Source of the DNA: Thinopyrum elongatum
Lineage: Eukaryota > Streptophyta > Magnoliopsida > Poales > Poaceae
Direction of reading: 5' to 3'
DNA: 64,000 nt
NCBI GenBank assembly: GCA_011799875.1
Contig: CM022303.1
Coordinates: 218,642,255 to 218,706,254, forward strand
Each line of letters starts with the position of its first letter. Within the stretch, counting starts at the first letter, position 1. The translations under genes and the position numbers were made by a program. Of the stretch, positions 45,902 through 55,645 are shown one piece after another. The notes below the pieces were generated by a model. That model saw only the letters and a program-made list of their open reading frames with translations. It was not told the DNA's origin and did no database searches.

Positions 45902-48900
45902 GACCCCGGCTTAATCGTGCACTAATCATACACGCAAATGTGCACGATCAAGCCTACGGACTCACTTGAAGATATCACAACACAACTCTAAAACATAAAT
46001 AAAGTCATACAAGCTTAATATTACAAGCCAGGGCCTCGAGGGCTCGAATACATAGCTCGATGGCATACAAGTGTCAGCGGAAGCATCAGATATCTGAGTA
46101 CAGATATATTACAGAGAGAGAGAGATAAGCCTTCACAGAGGCGGGGTAAAATAAAATACTACGATCGAAAGGCGTAGGCCTCCTGCCCTGGACCCTCCGA
46201 TCCTACTCCTGGTCGTCAGTCGGCTCCTCGTAGTAGTAGTACTCGCCAGGCGGGTAGTAGTACTGGTCGTCGGCTGGGGTGTCTGGCTCAGGGGCTCCAT
46301 CGTCGGGTGGCATCAAATGGAATATGGGGAAAAAAGAAAATAAAGCAAACGTGAGTACTCATCCGAAGTACTCAGCAAGCAAGGATCTACACTACATGTG
46401 CATCATTTTCAAAGGAATGGCTGTATATGTGGACTGGGCTGCAGAAATGCCAGAATAGAAGGGGATAGTCTAGTCCTATCGAAGACTAGCATCTTCATCA
46501 ATCTTCGTCAGTCTTGCAGCAATAGAAGAGATCAGATGAACATAATGTAAAGTAGTAGTAGTAGTACCATCAACCTCGACCTGAGATCCTTTCTCGACTC
46601 CCTGCGAGAAAGCAATCCCAGAGCCGTACTATCCATTTCTCATCACATGTTCTAGTTGTACCGATCGGGATACAACTCCGAGTGTCTGTTACCGTAGGAC
46701 AGGCTATCGATAGAAGTTTCTTCCCTGCAGGGGTGCACCAACTTACCCACCACGCTCGCTTAACTCCGGCCGGACACACTTTTCTGGGTCATGCCCGGCC
46801 TCGGCCAAACAACACGCCGCAACCCGACCTAGGCTCTAAAGAGAGGTCAGCACGCCGGACTAACCTATGCCCCCGGGGGTCTTGGGCCTTCGCCCCGGGA
46901 ACCCTGCACGTTGCGAGGACATTTTGGAAGCAGACCTAGCAACCCCTTAATACAAGCGCAGTTGCGTTCCCAGTCCAATCCAAAATGGGCCGCTCCTCGC
47001 TGGCGTCAATAGAGCTTTGGCTGATGTATACGACACAGAACGCCCATACTATGCCCACGTGATGGTCAGTGCTATCGGGCCAGAGGCCCCTCAGATCAAA
47101 TATCCAAACCGTAGTGGATTAGGAGCGCGCGGAAACGAGCAGAGACTCACGATCGATGTGACCCCGTCGCCCCGTCTCGAGGACTTGCGGCAAGGGCTAA
47201 GAATGCCCGGCCATGCCTCGTAGTTATCTCACGGGCACCATCCAGGTCAACCCGACTCCACATCACTTCACAATAAGCTCGCGCGGGTACCCCTCAGGGC
47301 CGACCCGTCTTTAGTAACATGGTTTAGTGCAGGTCATAATATCCAAGGTAACTGTGTGTCTGACACAGAAGGGAACCCTGAGGAATCACCCTCGACGGAA
47401 TTCCCGCTCGATGTTATCATCAAGGTGAACGAAGGAGGAATCACCCTCGAGGTCCACACTTGAGAGGTTGCACGACGATGTCGTTATCGGGGGTGGTGTA
47501 GGAGGAATCACCCTCGCTTACCACGACCGAGTAACTAACCTACAAGGTTAACATCAGAAGTGCTGACGAGCTATCACCCTCAGCACTCGACGGTAACACA
47601 GCAGTGTCGGCAACTAAAGGGGGAAGTGACGTGCGGTGCCGGGGCCTGGTCTTCAATCTCGATGATCAGGTCTTCTGATATCCAGCAGGGCAGTTGGGAT
47701 CAAGTGGGGGTCTCTGTCGTGTCTCTACCCAGCCTATTCTAAACAGTCTAGGATAACCAGTAAGGTAGCAAGGCAGGTTACAATAAACAGGCTATGCAAC
47801 AGATATAGGAAATAGTAGCAGCAACAGTTCTAATGCAAGCATAAGAGAGAAGAGAATAGGCGATATAGGCATGCTCAAAATGGGGGTGCTTGCCTGTTTG
47901 CTCTGGGGCAAGGGCAAGGTCTTCAATGGTATCGTCGGGGACGTAGTCGTACTCCTGAGCTGCGTCTGCCTCGGGAGCTACGTCAACGTCGGGGTCTACC
48001 AAGAGAAAAGAGGGGGAAGAAACAGGTAAACATAATGCAAACAAATGCAATACGGTGCGTGTGATGCTATGATGCAGTGCAGGGTTGCCTAATTATGCAT
48101 CTAAGTCATTTTAGTTATTTTTAGAATTAATCTGGGATTTAATATCCGACGTGTGTGCACTATTCATCTGCCGGATTCGGGTCCGGAGTTACGAGTTCTT
48201 CTACGTAGGGGGTTCCGATGGAGAAACAAACGGCACGATCAGACTCGGCTCGTCGTTCTGAGCAACTTTCATGTTTTAACTTTTTCGATCCGAGCTACGG
48301 TTTAAAAGTTATTAATTTTCGAAGATTATTTGGATTTCTGGAATTATTTAATTCGAATTTGAACAGTAGCAGGAAATGCTGGGTGCACCCGGTGCAGTGC
48401 ACCAGAGAGGCGCTAGAGGGGCTGACAGTGGGGCCGGCCAGCTGGGTCAGCGGGTCAGCCGTTGACTAGTTGACTGGTCAACTGGGCCCCACTAGTCAGT
48501 GACTGGGCTCCGCCCAGTCAGCACAGTGGACCAGTCAACTGGGTCAACTGGGCCCGCGGGGCCCAGCTACCAGTGACCAGAAGTGGGCCCGGGCGACGCC
48601 ACGTAAGCGCCGGCGCCGGAGAGAGCTCCGGCGAGCTCCCGCGGCGTCTGCCTCGCCGGCGACGCTCGGAATCGCTCCACAGAGCACCAAATCGAGCGCC
48701 ACCAGGCTCGTTCGAACGAGGGAAGGACGCCGCATCCAGCTGGGCTAGCGCGGCGGCTCGGGGTTGGCCGGAGATGACCGGACGGCGAGGTGCCGCGGCG
48801 GTGGGCTTCGGGTGATGTCGGAAACGCGGCAACCGCACGCGTTTGGGCTAATTAAAAGGCCGTAACGGCTCTACGGGACGCGGTGAGTACGTTAGACTCG

Positions 48901-50002
48901 CGCGGGTGACCAAACGGTCACCGGAACATAGCCGGCGACAAGCTCGCGCGGCGGCGATTCGGTTAAGAAGGGGATCGGCGTCTACGAGCGTGGAGAGAGA
49001 GGAGGGAGAGAGGGGTTCCTCGTGGTGGCTTACGGTGCGGCTCACGGCGGCCCTCGGAGGTTTAGTAGCTGCCGAAGCGTTGCCGGAGACGAGGAAGTCG
49101 ACGGCGACCGAATGGAGGAGGCGGCGTCGATTCCTCGCCAGCAGTGCCTCCCGGCTCCGACTCGAAGGCGTGGTCGACGTGGCCGAGGACGATGGTCGTG
49201 GCAGAGACGTCGAGGCAGCAGGAGGGGCTCGGTCGCCGCGGTGTGGCTAGACGGCGGCGGCTGCGGCGCTCGGGTGTGGAGACAGAGAGGAAGGGAGAGA
49301 GAGCGCGTGGGCGAGAGAGAGAGAGAGAGAGAGAGAGCCGGAGTGAGAGGAGAGGCCAGGGGGGAAGCACCAGCTCGGCCTTATCGCCTCCTCGCGTCGA
49401 CGGCGTCGCGGTGTCGACCGGTGAGTGGCGAGCGCGCGCTCTGTCCATGGCGGCGCCGACACGGGGCGGGAGCAGGTAGGAGTGGACTGGGCTGAGGCGG
49501 CCCAGTCACCAGGTAAATGGGCTGCTGCCCTTTTTTTATTTATTTCTTTCTGGTTTTTCTTTTATTCATTAGCAGAGAGAGAGAAATGCAATTAATTGGG
49601 CAAACAATTAGTGTAGGAAAAATATGGGGCTAGGCCCAATAAATCCAACACACTTTTAGACAGTGCCACAAATATTTTGGTAACCAGAGAAATTCATTTG
49701 GAATTTTCAAAAAATGAAACAGCATTTAAATACGCTGGATTTGATTTGTTTTAATTGCTACTGTTCATCTTTGTAGGAATGATGTTGTTTAAGTTAACAA
49801 CAAGTTGTTTTGGATTTAATGCTAGATGATGAACATTTTGGCAGCAACTTTTGAACAATTTTATTTTTCAGTTGAATTTGAATTGAGTTACAAAGAGAAA
49901 TTTGAATTGAAGTGTTTAAGCCTTATGATCAAGCATGGCAGATGAAGATGACTTGGCATGATTAAGAGGTGATCACTGTAGTGTGATGATGGGGATGTTA
50001 CA
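45902..50002 (-). repeat. Tekay-like element 5' LTR (4.1 kb)
   Basis: Near-identical partner of 35,770-39,824. It lacks the first six bases (TGTGAC) at its inner edge. It carries about 37 bp absent from the partner and a longer GA run (about 49,310-49,338). It ends GGGGATGTTACA followed by the target duplication AGGAC. Confidence 0.93.
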
Positions 50003-51429
50003 AGGACCAACCATTGACGTCCGAAGCCCCCTCATCAAGCAAATATCTCAAGGTTGGGGACAACTTATTCATCAACTTGCCGGGCACGGAAAATATTGAA
50101 ACGTCGACTGAAGGGGAAATCTTCAATGAAGAAGTCATTGCCGCTGCCGGGCTCGAAATTGTTGATGATCCAAGCGCCAGTAGTGGCAGATCTGAAGAGG
50201 ACCAGCTCCTCCAGGCCATGGGTGAAAATTTCCGCAAGCTCCAAGCATTCCACCGTGCTCGGAAGGAGAAAACGGATTCCAGAATGGCAGTTGTCGAGGC
50301 AGCCGAAGCAGATTTTCAGAAGCGCGTCGAGCAAATGCAAGTCTGGTACACCGAGGCCCTTCAAGAGTTGACTGCCAGCCGGGAACAAGTGAGCCAAAAC
50401 TGGACAGAGATCCTCTTGAAGCAATCTGACCTGGAGAAAGTGCAGGAAGAAGCTGCACAAAGAATTGCCGCTGAAGATGCTCTCCTGACGAAGCATCGCA
50501 TTGCGCTTGACGCTCACGAGGAAGATCTTGTCGCGTGTGAGCAGGCGCTCGCCACCAAACTTCGCGGCAAAGATGAGGAAATCGATAAGCTTGTCGCGCA
50601 GCGGATCCAGGAGCTGGAGCAAAAGCACAGGGAGGCGCTCGAAGCTCTAACTGTAGATCACGCCGGCAAGCTCAAGGAGGCCGTCGATGCTGCTGAGGCT
50701 GCAGAGGCCGCCAAGAACGAGCTGAGCGACAAAGTGAAGAAGCTGGAGGTGGATCTTGAAGAACACGGCAAGGAGCTCTCGACGCTCAAAGGGGACAGGG
50801 AGAAAACTCTCCACAGCCTGGCGGAGATGCAAGTTGCCATGTCTGACAAGACCAAGCAGCTTACTTCAGCCAACGATGCCATTGCCGATCTGAAGCTAAA
50901 GTTGACCACACTGGAGAAGTCCCTCAAGGACGGCAGGGCCCGCGAGAAGGCCCTAAGCAGGGATCTTTAGGAAGAAAGGAACTTGCTTAAGAGCGCTGCC
51001 GCCGCCCAAATTGACTATGAAAAGGGGGTGAAAATATGGACTGATCGCCTTGTCGACGCCGCGGAGAGGCTCACTGCATAGTTGTCAACCATGAGCCAAG
51101 ATGGCCTGCAAAACTTTAGGTATTCCTCCGAAGAAAGGATATCTTCGAGCGCCAGGTTGACCATGTTCTTCGAAAGCATCGTTGATGCTTTGAAGCTGCT
51201 ACAGTCCAACCGAGCGACCCAACTGGCCAATGAATCCCGCAAACTTTGCCGGGCCGTCCTCCGCAAGGTACTCGTCAAGGTGGTATATAATAACCCTGGT
51301 GTTGATCTCAGCAACGTGCTCGACCACTTGCCGAAGGATGCAGATCTCAAGGCACTTGAGGAGTTTGTCGCGCCCATCCTCGAAAAGGTAGATTCAATCA
51401 AGAGGATCGAGGGCCGACGCAGGGACTAG

Positions 51430-52192
51430 CTGCCTCATTTTCCCTTGTCGCCACCATTCCATGCCAAAAGACAATCAAGTCTTGTGTTAGAACTGCGGCA
51501 ACTTATTGATGTAATATAACTTGTGTATGTTTGGGTATATGCATGCTATTTCCCTTGTCTGATTCCTTTATGTACGGGGTATACCCTACGCTTATTGAAA
51601 ACTTGCCGTCGCGCAACCTGCCGCGAGCGCTGGGTGCGGGACTTCAGCAGCCTGCTGGAGGTGCAGCGGCCGGCAAGGCACCTTGGCATTCTCAGTGCAG
51701 CCACTTAAATTGTTGAGCGGACTCGAAACAAAATAAGGGCGCAACCGATTACGACAAGGGTTCCTTCGCGTGCAGGTTTTCCATACAAAAGTCGAAATCG
51801 TCTAAGGAAAATAACTTCGTAATAAAAGAAAACTTGCTTTAAGTTTTAGAACTTAGCTTTCTGTCACTGTTCTTCCTCCGGTAAGGTGTCAATTCTGAAC
51901 GTCGCCAACTGGTACTCATATCTTCCTTCCCCCCCGGCAAACGTGCACGCGAGGAATCCTTCTGTCTTTTGAGAAAAAGAAAGAAGAGAAAATAAAGATA
52001 TGGAACCTTGGCGGTTCGTTAGAACTTACCGAGCCCAGTATATATATATGGAAATCGATAAGGAAATGCACAACACTTAAGCTTATTCATCTGGGCTCAG
52101 GGTCTGCGCCTGGCTTTGTACAAAGGATTACATGTCTCGTCGGCAAGACTTGTACAAAAAGGTGGTTGCCGGGGGCCCACGGCAACCGCGCC
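51430..52192 (-). other. Spacer between the convergent antisense gene and pol of the Tat element
   Basis: About 760 bp with no credible ORF. It should contain the 3' ends of two convergent transcripts. Several TTGCCGG/CCGGCAA motifs are present (about 51,602, 51,670, 51,935, 52,166). Confidence 0.5.
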
Positions 52193-53341
52193 TTATGGGT
52201 AGAATTTGCGAAGATGTTCGATATTCCAGGAGTTGCTCACTGGAACGCCATCTTCGGTCTCCAGGCGGACAGCGCCGGGCCTGGTGACTCGTACTACCCG
52301 ATATGGGCCTTCCCACTTCGGCGTCAACTTGTTTGAATTCTTGGCGGACTGAATCCGTCGAAGAACAAGGTCGCCTTCCTCAAGGCTTCGGGCATGAACT
52401 TTGCGGCTATGGTAGCGACGCAAAGCTTGCTGGTAGCATGCAGCTCGCACAGCAGCCTGAAGACGATTCTCCTCAAGTAGCACAGCATCATCTTGCCGCA
52501 GTTGCTCTTCCTCAAGCTCATCATAAGCGAGCACTCGAGGTGATCCGTATATGAGTTCCGTGGGGAGAACTGCTTCTGCTCCGTAGACCAGAGCGAAGGG
52601 TGTCTGGCTGGTGGCTCAATTTGGTGTCGTTCTGATTGACCAAAGAACCGCCGGCAACTCATCAATCCAGCGTCTTCCGCACTTTCTCAGTCTGTCAAAG
52701 GTTCTGGTCCTGAGACCGCGCAGCACTTCAGCATTAGCCCTCTCCGCTTGGCCGTTGCTTCTCGGGTGAGCAACAGAGGCAAAACAAATTTTGCCGCCAA
52801 GGTCTTGGACGTACTGCATGAAGGTGCGACTTGTGAATTGCGTGTCGTTGTCGGTGATGATCCTGTTGGGCACACCGAAACGGCAAACTATTCCCTTAAA
52901 GAACTTGACGGCTGACTGTGTTGTCACCCTCCTCATTGCTTCCACCTCCGGCCACTTTGTGAACTTGTCGATCGCGACGTACAAGTACTCAAAGCCCCCG
53001 GTAGCACGAGGGAAAGGGCCCAGTATGTCGAGCCCCCAGACCGAAAATGGCCAGGAGAGAAGGATCGTCTGAAGAGCCTGAGCTGGTTGATGTGATTTCT
53101 TCGAATGAAACTGGCACGCTTCACACTTGGTTACTAGTGCAGTTGCATCCTGGAGAGCGGTGTGCCAAAAGAAACCTTGCCGGAATGCTTTCCCGATAAG
53201 TGCTCTTGATCCTATGTGAGAGCCACATATGCCTCCATGTATCTCTGCCAACAGCTTTAGTCCATCCTCCCGAGGAATACACTTCAATTTCACACCGTTT
53301 GGTCTCTTTCTGTACAGGACGTCATCGACGAACTTGTACAT
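52193..53341 (-). pseudogene. Tat element integrase
   Basis: H..H (EIHGGICGSHIG) and C..C (CEACQFH) zinc finger, GLDILGPFP with the first Asp, IITDNDTQFTS with the second and HPRSNGQAERANAE with the Glu. TGA at 52,616-52,618, right after SIRTTPN, splits the domain; the same frame resumes and ends with KLTPKWEGPYRVVRV and NIEHLRKFYP. Catalytic residues are intact, so a single stop is the only visible damage. Confidence 0.92.
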
Positions 53342-53374
53342 AACAGACCGACGGGCTACTTTTTCCGCCTCTTC

Positions 53375-54460
53375 CTATTCCTCAGGGAGTTCTCCTGTCT
53401 GAAGGAAATGGACAATGTGATGTGCCCATGCTGGAGCCTGGGGCTCGACAGCTAGGACTAAAGGCATCTCTTCCGCCAGGGGAACATTCGTCTCGACAGC
53501 GAAAGCGTGAGGTTCCGCCGGAGCCTGTTGTTCCCCGGCAGGCTTGTCGCTGATCCCGGCAAGTTCCTTGCCGGCGGCTCCAGGGAGCTCTGCCGGAAAG
53601 TACTGTCTAGAATTCAACTTTCTTCTCTTTTCTTGTCTCATTGATGGTGCCACAGATGGTTGATTCAAATGGAGCACAAAAGTTCCTGGTTCCACAGGCA
53701 ACTTGAGGGCAGCGCGCTTTGACAGGTCGTCAGCAATACTGTTCTCGGCACAAGGAATGTGCTTCATTTGTAGACCGTCAAAGCGCTCTTCCATTTTTCT
53801 CACTTCATCCACGTAGGCTTGCATCAATGGACTCTGATAATTCTTGTTAACTTGCCTGACAACAAGCTGCGAATCGCCTCTGATGACGAGCTTCTTGATA
53901 CCAAGGTCTGCCGCGATCCTGAGACCGGCAAGCAGCCCCTCGTACTCCGCAGTGTTGTTTGTCGAACTCTCCTGGGGAAAATGCATCTGGATTACATACT
54001 TGAGGTGCTCTTCGGTGGGTGCAACAAGCAGCATGCCAGCACCGGCGCCTTGCAGCGAAAAAGCCCCGTCGAAGTACATAACCCAATCTTGATCAATTTC
54101 CTTGCCGGGGAGAGTCGTTTCTTGAACTTCTTCGTCTGGCGTTGGGGTCCATTCCGCAATGAACTCTGCCAAAGCCCTACTCTGAATTGTTGAAGTGCTT
54201 TCAAACTTGAGACCAAAGCTTGACAACTCCAACGCCCACTCCACAATCCTCTCGGTTGCCTCTGGATTTCGCAAAATCCGTTGCAACGGAAAGCGAGTGA
54301 CGACGGTGATTTCATGTGCTTGAAAATAATGGCACAGCTTCGTCGAGGCCATAAGGAGGCCGAAGAGCAACTTCTGCATGCCAGAATATCTTGACCTAGC
54401 TCTTTGCAAAAGAGAGCTAACAAAATAAACTGGGCGCTGCACCACCTTTTTCTTTTGCAC
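53375..54460 (-). pseudogene. Tat element RNase H region (two RNase H-like parts)
   Basis: The first part (RPVYFVSSLLQ, KLLFGLLMA, VTRFPLQRIL) is the degenerate Gypsy RNase H. The second part (WVMYFDGAFSLQGAGAG, NTAEYEGLLAGL, GDSQLVVRQV, CAENSIADDLSKRA) is a complete additional RNase H with D-E-D-D residues, a known feature of the Tat lineage. It is bounded by TAG stops at 54,473-54,475 and 53,375-53,377. Confidence 0.92.
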
Positions 54461-54472
54461 TGGTCCTTCTGA

Positions 54473-55645
54473 CTAAGCAGATCCTATCTTGCCGGGATCA
54501 ACCCTTGCCGGGGAAGATCCCGCCGCGTCGCTTGGCGGTCCTGCCGCTGGTGTTGCCTCCTCATCAGCTTCTCTCTGCGCCACTAACATAGCACTAACCA
54601 CTTGATTTGTCGCTGCCAGATACAGCAGCAATGGTTCTTGTGGTTTAGGCGCGACTAGTGTCGGCGGAGAAGAAAGGTATTTCTTCAAATCTTGCAGCGC
54701 AGCCTCCGCTTCCAGAGTCCATTTCATTGGACCTGCCTTCTTCAAAATTTTGAAAAAGGGCAGGGCGTGCTCAGCAGATTTGGAAATAAACCTGCTTAGG
54801 GCAGCAACACAGCTGGCAAGACGACGCACATCCTTGACGCGTCTTGGCGCTTCAATCTGCTCAATAGCTTTGATCTTGTCGGGGTTCGCTTCGATCCCCC
54901 GTTGAGATACAAAGAACCCGAGAAGCTTGTCGGAAGGAACACCAAACACGCACTTCTCAGGATTGAGCTTTAAGTTGATCTTGCGCAGATTTGCAAATAT
55001 TTCTTCTAGATCTTGTATGAGCATTGCTTTGTCCTTGGTTTTGACCACTATGTCATCCATGTATGCCTCCATATTTCTATGGAGTTGAGGCTCAAAACCA
55101 ATTTGGACCGCTCTGGCAAATGTAGAACCATCACTTTTCAACTCGAAAGGCATTCGTATAAAACAATACGTACCACATGGGGTGATAAATGCGGTCTTTT
55201 CTTCATCTTCTTTTGCCATGAAGATCTGATGATACCCTGAGTAGGCGTCAAGGAACGACACTAGGTCACATCCTGCAGTGGAGTCCACAATCTGGTCGAT
55301 GCGCGGCAAGGGAAAAGGATCTTTTGGACAGGCTTTATTGATGTCTGTATAATCAATACACCGTCTCCATTTCCCATTCGCCTTGCACACTACGACCGGA
55401 TTGGCCAACCACGTTGGGTGGAGCACTCCTCTGACCAATCCTGCCGCTTCCAGCTTCCTGATCTCTTCGGCAATGAATTCTTGCCGCTCCAAGGCTTGCT
55501 TCCTGACCCTCTGCTTGACGGGCCGCGCGTGAGGACAGACAGCAAGGTGGTGCTCAATTACCTCCCTGGGAACACCGGGGATGTCAGACGGTTGCCATGC
55601 AAACACGTCGACATTCGCCCGCAGGAAGGCAATGAGCGCGCTTTC
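54473..55645 (-). pseudogene. Tat element reverse transcriptase
   Basis: FAWQPSDIPGVPREVIEHHL, ANPVVVCKANGKWRRCIDYT, VSFLDAYSGYHQI, and AYMDDIVVKTKD with the YMDD catalytic box, followed by LLGFFVSQRGIEANPDKI. It is in the same frame as gag-protease and separated from it by TAG at 55,646-55,648. A departure from the usual palm motif: RMPFELKSDGSTFARA, where most elements have PFGLKNAGATFQR. Confidence 0.93.

Larger units (their letters stand above)
35770..50002 (-). mobile_element. Non-autonomous Tekay-like retrotransposon with 4-kb LTRs (third level), internally rearranged
   Basis: Two nearly identical LTRs of about 4.05-4.1 kb flank the element, with the target duplication AGGAC at 35,765-35,769 and 50,003-50,007. 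On the minus strand the LTR reads TGTAACATCCCC...GTCGTCACA. A PBS complementary to initiator tRNA-Met (42,836-42,848) and a polypurine tract (39,825-39,840) also point to the minus strand. Between PBS and PPT are 3.0 kb without genes. Between the PBS and the 5' LTR sits an inverted 3-kb piece of an autonomous relative. The insertion splits exon 4 of the Tat antisense gene in frame. Confidence 0.92.
33231..51429 (+). pseudogene. Antisense gene (aORF) of the Tat element, spliced, split by the Tekay-like insertion
   Basis: Exons by sequence: 33,231-34,888; 34,965-35,101; 35,176-35,385; 35,495-35,769 continuing at 50,008-51,429. All introns have GT...AG borders and phases that keep one frame. Exon 1 (about 552 codons) has a basic start (MPPKASKGKGKSKE), then a folded region of about 300 residues (HFFTAYFYCGLCPPFSDFF, FTPNAVMCMSIFAHLCENF) of the type called 'putative gypsy-type transposon' (Pfam Transposase_28, from memory), then an acidic and Pro/Ala-rich tail. 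The last exon encodes a long coiled coil (about 50,180-50,970; Glu/Lys/Ala/Leu heptads). Two TAG codons (50,968-50,970 and 51,079-51,081) break the last exon, and a 14-kb element splits it. Antisense ORFs are known in Tat elements (e.g. Grande); their function is unknown. Confidence 0.82.
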
